A stretch of DNA of 63,309 nucleotides, from NCBI GenBank assembly GCA_022925895.1, contig JAKSYS010000346.1, forward strand, positions 1 through 63,309, in the 5' to 3' direction. Source of the DNA: Fragilaria crotonensis (lineage: Eukaryota > Bacillariophyta > Fragilariophyceae > Fragilariales > Fragilariaceae). Each line of letters begins with the position of its first letter. The first letter of the stretch is position 1. A program made the position numbers and the translations under genes. The notes beneath the pieces are model-generated. The model was given only the letters and a program-made list of their open reading frames with translations, was not told where the DNA came from and searched no databases. This document shows, one piece after another, positions 24,334-36,343 of the stretch.

Positions 24334-24921
24334 TCAATTGTCGTCTTGCAAAAAACTTTCCATGGCTGTTTGAATTGGCACAGGCACGAACCTCAATTTC
24401 GGAGGATAGTAGAATCGCAACCTCGCAAAGACTTGTGATTGGATCACACTTCCCCTCCGTCCCTGCAGTATCTGTTGCATCCGTTCCTGCACTTGCGTCT
24501 CTTGTGCTTCCGTCAGGTCACACAAGTGCAGGGGCAGACACCAAAACACTCGTGCCTGTTTGCAATCGGGAGAAACTTCTGCATCCAACAGCACAATGGG
24601 AAACCCCTGGATGCAGAATTCACCAGTCGTTTCGGCAATGCGATCCACCACGCCCGAGACGGTTTCGAAAATTCGACGCGCTTCGGACAATTGATTGGGA
24701 GAAGGACCGGGATTGATGGTGAAGAGCGATTCACGCGAATTCTGCATCACATCGAGAGAACATGCTTCCAAAAAGGGCATCCCCTGGGAAATCACTTGTT
24801 TTAGATTCGGATTGCGAGGGTATTTAACGGTAGTCGCAACGTTTGATGATGACGATTCGTCAGAGGATGATGATGAGGATAGATATCGACTATTTCGATT
24901 AGAGAGAGGTCGAAGGGGAGC
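24334..24921 (-). CDS. rbfA: RbfA-like ribosome-binding factor (5' end uncertain)
   Basis: The minus-strand frame ends TGA at 24334. The C-terminal part holds the RbfA hallmark, an Asp-Ala-Glu-Val-Ser-Pro-Asp-Cys-Lys-Gln-Ala-Arg-Val strand followed about 45 residues later by a Leu-Arg-Phe-Tyr-Tyr-Pro-Pro-Lys-Leu-Arg-Phe strand, fitting the type-II KH fold that binds the small ribosomal subunit during 16S-type rRNA maturation. In eukaryotic algae it acts in plastid or mitochondrion. The frame is open up to 24921, with Ser- and Asp-rich codons then Lys-Tyr-Pro-Arg-Asn, but the first in-frame ATG is only at 24780. A TAG sits immediately upstream at 24922-24924, and its AG could be a splice acceptor for an unseen first exon. 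Alternatively there is a frameshift and the targeting peptide is lost. Confidence 0.6.
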   Translation of the reverse strand, partial: APLRPLSNRNSRYLSSSSSSDESSSSNVATTVKYPRNPNLKQVISQGMPFLEACSLDVMQNSRESLFTINPGPSPNQLSEARRIFETVSGVVDRIAETTGEFCIQGFPIVLLDAEVSPDCKQARVFWCLPLHLCDLTEAQETQVQERMQQILQGRRGSVIQSQVFARLRFYYPPKLRFVPVPIQTAMESFLQDDN

Positions 24922-24924
24922 CTA

Positions 24925-25342
24925 TGCGGCGAGTAGATAATACTACTGACATCCTCATCGTCATGTGGCCTGTTGCTCTTTTTTATGGTCGTTGGTCCTT
25001 ATTTTAGCTGTATCTCGTACGGGTACAGTTGCATTTCACTTCGGCTACGCTCCGTCTGTCATGTGCCAGATTGTGATGCTGAATTTGGGGTACTATCGGT
25101 AGTCTTACAGTACTCCAGTACTACCATACTGTATTCTACGTACTGTATCTCATCTACAGTATGATAGTGGCGATTTGGAACTTGCGTAGTCCGCCTACCA
25201 GGTACCAGCACTGGACGGATGGCACATGAACACATGAACGAGCAGACTTGGATCCTTCGACCACAACTCAGGAATCAGGAAACAGAGCTCTTGACAACTA
25301 CAAGTACTCCGAGTACATCGCATCGAGCATTTGAAAGACGCA
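24925..25342. other. Intergenic, GTAC-rich
   Basis: No supported gene. A run of AGTACT/GTAC words lies at about 25105-25210, of a type repeated in other intergenic stretches here. Divergent promoter space between the RbfA-like gene and the gene starting at 25343. Confidence 0.45.
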
Positions 25343-26456
25343 ATGCCATGTTGGTCGCCACGTTCACTACCTTCATTGTTGATGGCCTTGGCGTTTCTAA
25401 CGATATCAGTAACGACCGTATTCCACGTCCAGGCGTTTGTCATTCACAGACACAGGCGCAGTTGTCGATTTGGTCGTTGCAATGATCCGTCACTTGCCCC
25501 TTCATGTCGTCCCTTGCACTTGCGATTCGGATCATTATCATCCACTCTCAAGCTCCAGATACACGCGTTGCAGGCAATCACGTCTCAATCTCCCCACTGC
25601 CGCCACTGAGTTATGGCTGGATTTACGAGGTACCAAACTGTCACCAACGGAAGCGAAAGATCGTTTGGAACGCGATTTGGGCTGTACTGACTTTGTGGAT
25701 CGCATATTCATCGATGCCACTTTGTCATACACTACTGATATCTCAAAAACTGGAACCACGTCAATGATTGTGCAGCAATCTTACGACCAGACGAATGGCC
25801 GTCCAATCCTTGTTGGCCTGGATGGTATCATCGTGAGACTGCCGGCATCGGGCATATTGGTCGATCCCATGCCTGCTCTTAATGCTATTCTCGATACTAC
25901 GACAACTACCACTATGTATAATAATAACACCAACAACGCAACGACTTTACTCACAAAGTGGATCGTGTTGGAATCGGAACCGGGTGAGCCACTACCACGC
26001 CAAGAAGGAATTGCCAGTCTTGTCCCACTCTTGGCAGGCGCTGCTGCAACGGTAGGAGGAGGAGGAGACGCACTCTTGATGGGAGAGGATGCGACAACTT
26101 CTACTTCTACTACGAGGAGAGGCTGTGGGGTGGCCTGGTCATGTCAAACTAGATCAGATCTTCTACATGCTGGCATGGTGGTTCAATCGTTGGAACGAGT
26201 GGAAAGTACTCGAGGAGGGATCTTGTTGAGCAGTCCATTATCGTTCTTGACGGCAGCTGGAAGCGATGACGGCAAAGACAGCAGTACGCAGCTGCAATGT
26301 GCTCTTTTACTGCCCTTTGATCAAGTCTTGTGGCAGACAGCGTTGAAATTCTTCAGGGAATCGACAGACCCCGAGGAAGGTGTTGCGGACGACGAATATG
26401 ACTACTTTGATGATGATATTGAAGACATGCTAAGTGTATCACGAGATACTACATAA
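25343..26456 (+). CDS. Plastid-targeted protein of unknown function (one frame step)
   Basis: ATG 25343 opens a short N-terminus with a hydrophobic core and the end Val-His-Val-Gln-Ala/Phe-Val followed by Arg-rich residues. This is a signal peptide with the Ala-Phe cleavage context used for diatom plastid import. That frame stops at 25609. The downstream frame, which contains a Glu-Leu-Trp-Leu-Asp-Leu-Arg-Gly-Thr segment from about 25610, is one base out of register and runs to 26456. The two are probably one protein of about 370 residues, split by a 1-nt indel or a short intron between 25470 and 25605. The mature part has a Thr/Asn-rich insertion and a very acidic Asp/Tyr C-terminus. I recognise no domain. 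It converges on the cyclo-ligase gene 33 bp downstream. Confidence 0.55.
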
Positions 26457-26489
26457 CACGGTAGAAGCCTGCTGTTATTGTTGCTTTAA

Positions 26490-27233
26490 CTACGATTCTA
26501 TCTCAGATAAAGTGGTTGACTCTGCCACATGTATCGTTCGATCTGGCAGCACCACGAAGTCCATACGAAAGTCATGTTCGTTCGTTGGAATGGCGGACTC
26601 CACCCACTGACAGGCCAATCCTACGCCGATCAAGGTGGGCTTAGTTGTTGAAGCAGTCGTTGGAGGATCCGAGCACATTTTGGCCAAGAATCGATCGTAA
26701 TATCCCTTTCCTTGCCCCAATCGACCACCCTGAGCGTCGAATGCCAATCCTGGAACAAGAATTACATCTAAATCTCCTGGTTTCGCAACAACCCACTCCT
26801 CCCCATCCTCACTGCCATCCGGTACAGCAGGCGGTTCGGGAATACTCCACTTGTTCTTCGGCCACTGCTTGTGAAAATCAACAATGCGCGGACATTGAAT
26901 GAGTTCCATATCGGCATGTTCAAAGTTCCTTCCCACCCGCGGCACGTAAACTGTCTTTCCACCGCAATTATCATCATCATTGCCTTGTTGAATAGCCCGT
27001 CGCAACATTTCGTCAGTTTGGATCTCACACGACGGCATGCTCAAAAATAATCCCACAGTCTTGGCACGTTGATACACTGGCAAGTCACACACGCGATTCC
27101 AAACTAATAGACTCTCTTCGTGCAACGTTGATGGAGGAAGCTGTTGCAAGGTGGAACGCATGCGTTGACGCAACGCTTGTTTATGAGACCGTATCGTTGA
27201 CATGGTGTTGTCGTTGCTCTCGCTGCCGCTCAT
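26490..27233 (-). CDS. MTHFS: 5-formyltetrahydrofolate cyclo-ligase
   Basis: A 247-residue protein from ATG 27233 to 26490. It converts 5-formyl-THF to 5,10-methenyl-THF with ATP, recycling folate. Visible features are an N-terminal Arg-Xaa-Xaa-Met-Arg helix, a Val-Gly-Leu-Phe-Leu-Ser-Met-Pro-Ser strand with the Glu-Ile substrate residue after it, a Val-Pro-Gly-Leu-Ala-Phe-Asp strand, and the nucleotide loop Gly-Gln-Gly-Lys-Gly-Tyr-Tyr-Asp-Arg-Phe. Length fits the family (about 200) plus an acidic insertion. The frame is open further upstream to 27281 with no ATG; another ATG at residue 11 is also possible. No clear organelle presequence. Its 3' end lies 33 bp from the 3' end of the neighbouring plus-strand gene. 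Confidence 0.9.
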   Translation of the reverse strand: MSGSESNDNTMSTIRSHKQALRQRMRSTLQQLPPSTLHEESLLVWNRVCDLPVYQRAKTVGLFLSMPSCEIQTDEMLRRAIQQGNDDDNCGGKTVYVPRVGRNFEHADMELIQCPRIVDFHKQWPKNKWSIPEPPAVPDGSEDGEEWVVAKPGDLDVILVPGLAFDAQGGRLGQGKGYYDRFLAKMCSDPPTTASTTKPTLIGVGLACQWVESAIPTNEHDFRMDFVVLPDRTIHVAESTTLSEIES

Positions 27234-28781
27234 TGTTGTGGGATTTTTGGCAGACGTGACACAGCAGCGGATTGTTGACACGAGTGGTGGAGTTGATTTG
27301 TAAAGGAAGTTGAGAATGAGCAGAATCCGAGCAAGGTTGTTGGAAGTCGGCAGATATAGCGTCGAGGGTTCATTCCTGCTCGATGTTTGTCATGACTTCG
27401 TTGCCTACTTCCCGACTCCAAGCATATTTCTGCGCGCACTTGTTTTGTTGTGTACTCGGAACTCGAAACTACTGGTGGGAGTCTCCAAGGACCTGGGACA
27501 TCCGGAATTTATGTACTCTTCAAGGAGTTACGGGTAAATCCAGTAACGGCAATATTTGAGTTCCTAAATATTATACACCCTTGTATACATGTATAACGCG
27601 CGCGCCGTTTGTGCCTTGGCTTGCTCTCGGGGAGGCATGGCGTGCTGCACCAACGCATTCTTCTCATGGAAATTCCTAGAAACAAAATTGACAAAATCTT
27701 CTCACCAGCCAACCCATGATTTCTTCTCCCAGGAAACGTCTTCTCCGGAATTCCTTCTCGGAGAAGATTTTTGTGTGAACGCGACAGTTTACTGTTGCGT
27801 GTTGCGTTCTGTCCACAAGGCTGTATTTGTTCATATTTCATACTGTCGACCGATTCCTAAACAAAAGATGTATTCATACGTAATTTACATTCATGGTATG
27901 TGTGGTAAATGGCTTTCGTAGAGCGTACGTACCATCCACGCTAGTTTTCGGTTTCTTGTGCTTTTCGTGAACAACAAATGTCCGTGTACTTGAGACCATT
28001 TTTTGCAAACAGCAAAATTGACAAATTCTTCTCATGGAATTTTCCTGGATACAAATTCTTCTTATGAATGACATCAAAATTGTCGGCTGACCGGCTCGCA
28101 TGCATTGAGTGACGCCAGCCATACTCAATGACGTTACTATTAAGACGACTTGTAGTCGGTATGCAGAAGTTGCTATGATAGATACTGGGTACTCGTACAA
28201 GTATGATATGCCGATGTTATATGTATCATATTATTACCGGACCAAAAGCGAGAATTTCATGCGTCTCCCTAACTATGGCGATTGACATACGGAGGGTTTC
28301 ACTTGTTTGTCCCTTGTGCTTCTTTGGCAGTTGGCATGTCGTTGCTATCGTCGGTGGGTCTGGCGTCTGTCCGGCCCTTCAAATTCTCTCCACCAAAGAT
28401 GGGACTTGCCAGTTGCCAGTCCCATGTCCCATGTCCCATGTATGGTGGAGTGATCTGGCGCTGTAAAGTGTTTTTGCTGAATCCAGTATAGCCTTGTAGA
28501 ACTAGTACGACAGTAGGGCATAAAGTCGCTTATTTCATTCACACACAAGCGTGTCTCGTTTTGAGGCAAACGGCATATGAACATATCGTATACATCCCAT
28601 ACCGTCGCCGCCGTGAATCGTGCGCGATACTTCCATATCATGAAATTGGTAACAACGAACTTGATCTGTCATGCATACGATTTCTCAAAAGTGTCCGCCG
28701 CATCAGCATGGGGCAGCCTTCGCCTTCACCTCACAAATCAATATCTGAGATTATCCAGAAACGAAATCAAAACTCTATACC
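27234..28781. other. Long intergenic region
   Basis: No convincing gene on either strand. It holds repeated TTCTTCTCATGGA-type words near 27660 and 28030 and a GC alternation at 27597-27606. From about 28605 to the next start codon the sequence is related to 37870-38147 (the upstream region of the chitinase gene). Confidence 0.5.
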
Positions 28782-30378
28782 ATGACGATCAGTTTTTCCG
28801 CAGCATTCATCCTGTTTTCATTTCCTGTCATTACGGCGATGGGCAGCAATGGCAGTGGACGTCATGCCAACTCGAATGTAAGTTGCAATCGGACACTACC
28901 AAATTCCGATTCAACTGGGTCATGGGACGTGGTGAGGAGACCTCCTCGATCCCAGAATGCGTTGCAAAGAAGTATGAAAAAATCGCTTATCACTAATCAC
29001 GTGCTTGTTGTTCCCTCATTTCATTTCACCTTGTAGCCTGCCGGTCCTCGTGGCGGACAAGAGGGGAGAACGACGGCCTCGCATCCACGCACGGTGGGTG
29101 CAATGAATGGCATGTCTCGTCATCGTGAAAGCAATTCCGTCCATTGGGCTACCGGTGCTGCGATGATGCAAGAAACCGAACGCACGAGCGGTACTTGTGG
29201 CGACGGTAATATGGGTAACGGACTTTGTCCTACGGCTGGGCAATGCTGCTCCACTTATGGATGGTGCGGTGTCGGTCCTGAATACTGCACAGGAACGACC
29301 GTTCCTGCCACCAGCCGTATCCGGAGCACCTGTTGCTGCACCAGTTGGTGTCTCTCCAGTCAGTGTCGTCTCTCCAGTCAATGACGTCTCTCCAGTTGCT
29401 CCAGTCGGTAGCGTTGCTCCAGTCAGTAGCGTTGCTCCAGTCGGTAGCATCGCTCCAGTCAGTAGCGTCGCTCCAGTCGGTAGCATCGCTCCAGTCGGTA
29501 GTCCAGTCAATGACACGTGCTTTGCTCAAGTGGATGTTACATGCGTCCCACCAGTCGACCCTGCTGATCCCGACGGTAAACGATTCGAGGATTGCGATTC
29601 CATCAATATTGCTCCAGCCGAGTGTACAGAGTCAGTGAACCTGCTGACCTTTCGCTTCAGCGGAGGTGACTGCCTTGATTCGAACAACATTCAGGATCCA
29701 CGTATCTTCAGTTGCGAAGACTTTGCCGGGGGTCCTGCGGCTTCTGACGATTTTGGCGCTGAGGCGTACATGATCATCACTGACCTTGAGGGACAAGGCA
29801 TCAACTACTTTGACGGCTTCATCAGAGTAGGTGAGGTTTTCAATATAACCAACATTCTACCAAATCCTGTCATCGCCGCCAACTTGAACGTTACGATCTA
29901 CGAGGGCTCGCCTGCCTATGAGAACATTCGTGAGGCGATTATCATCGACACCTCTTGCTCCGAAGTGACCTTCTTGAAGGATAGCTATGGTGTTCTCGAG
30001 CTTATTGGCTTTCAAAACCCAAGTCAAGGATACCAATCGTGTGTCGTTCCTGTTTGGTTCGGCTTCGCCATCCAGAATACTGCTGAGGGTGCCGATGCTG
30101 TCGTCGAGTCGTTGACCGTGGCCACGAACTTTGACCCACCGAACGATTTCCTCGACTACACCGTTGACGTTGTTGGTCTTGCTTTGAAACCTGGTGATGG
30201 GCTGCCATTGTCAAGCGACCCCATCAACATTGATCTTTCCATTCGTAGGCGTTACACTGCCGTCGCGGCTATGGACGGAGTTTCCACGGAGGGCTACAGC
30301 TGCCGCGGCAGAAGTGTCTTGAGCTTCACGGCAGGTATTGCGGACACCAGACCAACGCCGTCCCCTGCCGGTCCATAA
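28782..30378 (+). CDS. Secreted CBM18 chitin-binding protein, novel C-terminal domain (one frame step)
   Basis: Exon 1 is 28782-28877 (32 codons, signal peptide with a Phe/Ile/Leu core). The intron 28878-29036 starts GTAAGT and ends TTGTAG, phase 0. Exon 2 holds a hevein-type chitin-binding module (CBM18) with Cys-Cys-Ser-Thr-Tyr-Gly-Trp-Cys-Gly near 29245. About 29310-29325 the frame steps by one base; the continuation runs to TAA 30378. It has a Val-Ala-Pro-Val-Gly/Ser-Ser linker of 18-nt units (29395-29510), then about 290 residues with paired Cys and beta-rich character that I cannot assign. It probably acts on or anchors to chitin outside the cell. The frame step may be real or a base-call error, since both sides are clearly coding. 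Its 5' half is a paralogue of the chitinase gene at 38148. Confidence 0.75.
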
Positions 30379-30694
30379 TAAGCTTGGGAATCGCATGATT
30401 GCATTAAGGTGTAATGCCTTCCCTTTTAGTAACGAGTCTAAATGACTGCTTTATACAAGTTTATGCATCAATAAATGTGAACTTCTGCTTTGCTTGTTTC
30501 CCCTAGGCTCTCTACCTCAAGGACTGGACTAGGATACATCAGAAGCTGAGTTCGAATCTGCAGTGCAAACAAGGCTGAGTAGTTGGGATAATCACAAAAC
30601 TTATATGGTACTAAGGCCTGCCAGTCTCGTCTCATATCATATGTTCGGTTATAACATTACATTCGATTCGTCACGTTTCTTGGGCACTCCTCCC
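30379..30694. other. Convergent 3' region
   Basis: AATAAA-like sequence near 30469 and AT-rich stretches fit 3' UTRs of the flanking convergent genes; no gene seen. Confidence 0.45.
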
Positions 30695-33519
30695 CTAAAT
30701 CAGCTCCTCCTCCGTCATGTTTCTCCTCATTGGTGAGGTCAAATACGAGTCAGCGTCCATAGTAGAGGCACTAGAAGTCCACTCCCGCACAACTTCATCG
30801 TGAACAAAATCTTCATCACAACCAAATTCACCAGGTGATGAGGTCGAATTCCAGCCAGAACTAGACTCGTCTGAGAGAACGTCGCCGAGACCATCGTTGA
30901 GCTGTACAGATGGTAGTCCAGCTGAACCCTGAAGATTAAGATGGAACGCGTAGCGCGACGACATTAGCATGGTTGTACAAAAAGACAAGAAAATTCCCGT
31001 AACGCGTGCGGAACACTTACAGTTATAGCCGTTTGTTCCACAGGAAAGAGACGGGTTCGGTTGCGACGGGCTCGTCGAGCGTGGCGTACAAACAAAACAG
31101 CAAGGATCGCCACAACCGACAGCCCGATTGCCGATCCCAACAACCACCAGTTAACGGAGCTACCGTCTTCAGATCTGACAATAAACTCATTCTGTTCCCT
31201 AATCTGAGTTGGAGCACGAGTTGGAGATGAAGTCGGAGCTGAAGTGACAGGCGCCAAAGCCGGGAGCGCTTCCGTCAAGTAGCTCGAATAGCTGGAGAAA
31301 TTATCGACGAGGGCAGATTGCACTTGCGCCTCGAAACTAGAAGCATCCGAAACCCTTCCTTCAATTCCAAAATCAACTACCAGAGAGTTCACGAGTCGGC
31401 GCCATCTTCTGGTTTTGTGGGCGAGTTGGGCCCCTCCGCTCGAAGAATTTCCAATCGACTGATTCAAGATGGTGACACTCTCAACAGCGACGTTGGACGA
31501 CAGCAGGTATCCCATGGTCTCGCGGGTCAAAGTTTGCAAATCGCCACTTTCGAGCATGCCTTGAACATTGTAGAAAACAGCTGTGACGTTCAGAACAACA
31601 AACCCAAGCGACGGAGTTGAGGATGGAGTAACCGATGGGCGGAACGAAGGAGCCGAAGGTATCACGGTAGACGACGGAAGGGTTGGGAGGGAGCTAGGTG
31701 CCAAAGATGGCTCTGTAGAGCCCCCGCTGATCGGATAATCTAGCGTTATACTTGGATAATCGGACATGGTAGGTGAGAGGAAAGTTGGAAGGAATGTTGG
31801 AGATTCTGTCAGTGGGGACAGCGATGGAGACGAGGTCGGTAACGAACTTGGTGGATCCGTAACCGAAATGACAGTATTGTTCAAGACATATCGGCAAATG
31901 GTAGAACCAATGACGTTGGAAGGGACATCGCAAGGAATACACTGGGATCCTGGCCTGTATGATCGCCCAACAGTGGGCTCAAAGGTACCTGCTGGGCAAG
32001 CAATAGCGTTGCATCCATACGGGTTAGGGTTCAAGCCGTTCATCGACTTGCGAGTGCAAAGACGTGGTGGAACCGTGCCCACCAACCCAACATTATCGAC
32101 GCGAAGGAAGTCTAGAGGCAGGCTCCCCATACAAGGCGGAATCTCACCGTGCATGTCACGATTTCCAGCAATGTCAAAAGAATTCAATTGACCAAACTGG
32201 CAAAACTCGGACGGAATAGTCCCACTCAAATCGTTGAACTGGAGAAGCATGCGACGCAGGTGGCGCAGACGGTTCAAGCACGGTGGAATGGAACCGGTCA
32301 ATTGATTTGTTCCCAACTCCAGCTGCGTGAGCTGCTGCATGTTACAGAGCTTCTCCGGGATAGTTCCTTTGATACGATTGTTGACAAGTTTGAGTTGTCT
32401 CAATCGTCCAAGCTTTTCCAGGCTCGCGGGGATTGTACCGGCCAACCGGCGATCAGTAACGTCCAACATTATAACATAACCTCGCTCGTCGCACGTGACG
32501 CCTGTATAGCGGCAATAGTCTTTGCTCTTGAACCAGTTGTGTACTTCTTTCGATATAGCAGCCGACATCTCGGTTGCATCGTACAATGCGCGAAGGCCAT
32601 CCATCTGTTCAACTCCAATGGCAGTGTGGCTGGGAGCAGAACTTGGAGATACAGACAAGGACGGAGACACAGTAGGGACACTTGAAGGTTCCAGAGTTGG
32701 TGCGACAACTGGCAAGGGTAAAGGCAAGTACTCCTCGCCTTCACAATACAGCGAATCTTGGAGCTTCGTGTTGTTCGTCCAAATGACTGGATCCAAAGGA
32801 GGAGCGACGGGGGCGAAGGCAGAGAGGTGGCCCACACGACATCCAACTGGATCATCCATCCATTCCATGTGCATGGGCCCGAATCGATTGTCCTTGCCGT
32901 TGAGGAGTGGAGCTCCGACAAATGCAGCTTTGAGGTAAAACTCTTGCACCAACAATGGAACAGCAGCAAAGTCGTCAACTCTGACAGCTCCTGTGAAGAA
33001 AGAGAATTGAAGTTCGAGACCCTGTGACGACGACGAGTTAGTAAACACACATATTTGGTCGAGGCAAGTGAATGAATTCCAACTCACCATTTGCTCTGGA
33101 ACGGCGCACTCTTCCTTTGTGCAAGGATACATGGAGCAGTGCGTGAAGCGGTCATCACCTCCATCTTGCAAGGCGTAGGTTGTGTAGTAGTAAGATCCGT
33201 GATGACCTGCTTCTCCAACCCTGACAGTCAAATCACCAACCAATTCCATGCCACAAAATCCGTTTTCGCACGTTCCCAGTGGCGCACAATTGGCAGTGGA
33301 GAATCGTTTGGTATCCCATGGGTTGACATCTTCTTGAACAGTAAAAACACCATCCATGAGCCCACAACTGGAGATGTCTCTCTCCACTGCAAACGTAATG
33401 CATCGTGGACGGCAAGACTTGACGCCTTCGCAGTTTTCACCATTTTCGCGAACATTGGCAGCTGTCGTCGCCAAGCTGCCGCCCAGCACAAGGACGAGGG
33501 CACGTGGCAAGAGTTTCAT
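30695..33519 (-). CDS. LRR single-pass membrane protein (receptor-like, no kinase)
   Basis: Two exons on the minus strand: 33519-31021 (833 codons) and 30928-30695. The 92-bp intron 31020-30929 starts GTAAGT and ends TTCAG, phase 0, giving 910 residues. Order: signal peptide; Cys-rich ectodomain with a GVxCDE-type LRR cap near residue 345; about five plant-type LRRs (Leu-Xaa-Gly-Thr/Ser-Ile-Pro repeats, about 360-480); Cys-rich knot; two Ser/Pro/Thr spacers; a juxtamembrane domain; a transmembrane helix near residue 785-805; an Arg-rich stop-transfer; and an acidic Ser/Asp/Glu tail of about 100 residues supplied mostly by exon 2. Diatoms have many LRR surface proteins of this plan. A recognition or adhesion role is inferred; the tail has no kinase motif. 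If the intron were retained, translation would stop 18 codons later. Confidence 0.85.
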
Positions 33520-35122
33520 GACGCAAATGCGAGATCAAGCTTATGCAGTAGTCGACTGGTTTGGGCGTGTATGTGAGTGTAGGTCAAACACAAATGACAG
33601 AACTTTGTTTTCAGGTATGCACTTTGTTTTGTGACCTGAATCATACTGAATTTGGAGAACCGGGCCCAGGGCTCATCCCGTTGAGAGTCAAGCATGCCGG
33701 AATGCTTGTGTGGATTGATGAGTACTCCAACCAGTTGGGAGGCAGATACAATGTAATGGATCACAGTAACTCCTATCTTTGCCCCGCTGCAGTCAAGTTG
33801 AAAAACGAACCACCGTGGAAGTACGGCGTTACGGGACAGGCGGTGTAGGCAATCCATCGTTTGGTACCTGGAAGTCATTCCGATGTGATACACACAACAT
33901 GGTTCCGTTCAAAGCACCTCAGTTGTCACATCTACCGGTAGTTTTCTCCGTGGACTCAATCGATGATGGATGCAGTAACTGATGACGGAATTGTCACGAT
34001 GGGATGCCTCGTCACCAACTACGGTGCCAGTACAATACCTGGCTACTGCACCTGATCCTGGAACGAGTTGGAGTGCTCACTGTTCACCTGGTTCAGGGTT
34101 CGGGGTGCAGGTATGAGTTGGAGTGCTCACGACCACGGCCGATCAGACCGCACCAAGACTCAAGCTAGGCCGCGACAGATCACAGCACACACGGCCATCA
34201 CACTTCCAAACACTTAAGCGCAATGTACCATTCCATCATGGAATGTTTGCCATTTGCGCGCTCATCGTGATGTAGACTATCGACCATCGACCTAATACAG
34301 TGATATAAACGAATCATTGAACGGTATGAACTGAAATCGTTCGTTGTGTCTTGAGTTCGATTTTCGTTCGTATATATGCATATATCATATAGATCATAGT
34401 ATTCAGAGTTCGGAGTCCAAGAACTCGATTACTCCAGTACCAGTACGACCACGGCGACTCATCCCAAGTCCCAAGTTTAGGTGGTGGTATATGCATATCT
34501 CTCACATGTTTGCAGGGCGTATTGAGTCCTTAAGTATCGGCGTTTCGTAAAAAAACATAGGAATAAACGGATCCTGTTTACAAGTCAACAAGTTAAAAGT
34601 CCGATGACAGGCTCAGCTGATGTCCGCATTTGAGGCTTTTAGCTCCGGCCTCTTTATTTTCAATTTGTCATTAATGTTTGTAGGAGTACAATCACATACT
34701 CCTACGTACCAACTACTGGTACTTGTACTGTTGAGAGAAAAGCGGGTGACATCCGACTTTCCAATTTCCAATAGGATCCTGGAGCCCAATTCGACAGTTC
34801 TATGATGATCCAGGACGATCAACGAACGGATCTTGAAAAATCATAAATGCATAATGGAGTACTGTAGTACCGCACACATATGAACATATATCACCTCTCG
34901 ACTCGAGATCCTCCTTGAAGATCCAGGACGAACAACGAACAGATATATGAATAATCATTTATTTATAAATCTCGTCGCGATGCTTGATTCGCGACCACTT
35001 TGCTGAGTTCATACGTGGGGCTTTCATCCCTCTTATCATGCATGCTCCACAACGCTCACAAAATAAAAACCTAAAAAAGCAAAACAACGAACCAGTTCAG
35101 AATTGCTCATAACAACACAATC
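33520..35122. other. Long divergent intergenic region
   Basis: No supported gene. It includes a 16-bp direct repeat GAGTTGGAGTGCTCAC near 34067 and 34117 and GTAC-rich words near 34430-34445 and 34855-34865. It separates divergent LRR and SDR genes and so holds both promoters. Confidence 0.5.
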
Positions 35123-35892
35123 ATGACTACTACTTTCCAAATCAACGACGCCGTCGCATTCGTGACTGGAACGAACAAGAAGAATGGCATCGGCCGCGCC
35201 ATTGTGGATGCACTGCTTGCGAACGGAGTCAAGAAGGTGTACGCCACTGCCCGTGACGCAAGCCAGCTTGATGAACTCGTCCAGACAGCCGGCGGACGAG
35301 TTGTCGCTGTTTCCTCGATGTTGCAGACAAGGACCAAATTGCGAGCCTCGGTGACCTCTACCCTGATGTCAATCTTCTCATCAACAATGCTGGGTATGCA
35401 GGATATGCTGCCTCGGCACTTGATAGCAACACTCTGGATGAGGCAGTCAAGGAGATCGAAGTGAACTACTTTGGTCCTCTCAGAATCAACCATAGCTTCG
35501 CCAAGAACTTGAAGGGCAAGACCAATACTGCCGTTGTCAATGTTGCATCAATCGCCAGTTTCATTAATTTCAACATTGCTGGAACGTACTCAGCGTCGAA
35601 GGCCGCCATTCATTCATTGACGCAAGCGCAGCGTCGCGACTTTGGACATGAAACACTGGTGATTGGTGTTTATCCTGGTCCTATAGACACAGACATGGCA
35701 GACGGTCTCCCATTTGACAAGACACCACCATCAGCTGTTGCGAGTGCTATTGTGGATGCCCTTTTAACTGGGAATGAAGATGTATTTCCAGATGAAATGG
35801 CAATCCAGCTTCACGCTGGATGGCAGGCTGATGCCAAGGCAATGGAGGTCGTGATGGCGACTCCTCAGCCCGCAGAACCTATTCCAGCTTGA
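35123..35892 (+). CDS. Short-chain dehydrogenase/reductase (single-base frame break)
   Basis: ATG 35123. N-terminal Rossmann fold with the cofactor motif Thr-Gly-Thr-Asn-Lys-Lys-Asn-Gly-Ile-Gly. The frame breaks at a CC step at 35313-35314 and resumes one base out of register. The continuing frame has the Asn-Asn-Ala-Gly motif near 35380, the catalytic Ser in a Val-Ala-Ser-Ile-Ala-Ser strand, and the catalytic Tyr-Ser-Ala-Ser-Lys (Tyr at 35587), followed by Pro-Gly-Pro-Ile-Asp-Thr-Asp-Met. It ends TGA 35892, about 256 residues overall, the classical SDR length. All catalytic and cofactor motifs are intact, so one missing C (sequencing error) is more likely than a dead gene. Substrate unknown; no targeting peptide. 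Confidence 0.85.
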
Positions 35893-36343
35893 ATATAATG
35901 TGGCTTTTGGTAGTTAACTACATCACTTACTTAGGATCCATTTGTACTTGATGTTCCGCTACCCGTAGTCCTATTCGCTCTGAACTGATACACTACCAAG
36001 TCTACATCACGCCGATCGCACCCTTGGACAACAAAGCAAATCGCGCTCTGCAATACAACAAGCCGCTTGAATTATCGTATCAGCAAGTTGTTGCCGCCTC
36101 TAATCATTCTACAGGTATGAGACATAGAAATCCCTCAGCCTTGAAAATGTCGTCAAAAGGATACAATCTAACTTAAATTTTACTTGTGCGGAAGTTGAGC
36201 AAGACATGCGACCACTGCCGCTGCCACCTTTATGGAAGACTTGTCATCCTGTACCACAGCCTGACGATCGAAAATGGAGCCTTTGGTATACATCAAGGCT
36301 TGACTAAGGCGGCGCTTGCTAACTCACCCCTCGTGAATTTAAT
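35893..36343. other. Convergent intergenic region
   Basis: Between the 3' ends of the SDR and thioredoxin-like genes; no gene seen. Confidence 0.5.

Noticed and set aside
29311..29338. A 28-bp intron (GTATCC...CACCAG) explaining the frame change in the CBM18 gene
   Set aside because: Far shorter than the other introns here (92-190 bp) and lacking a good donor; a 1-nt indel is likelier.
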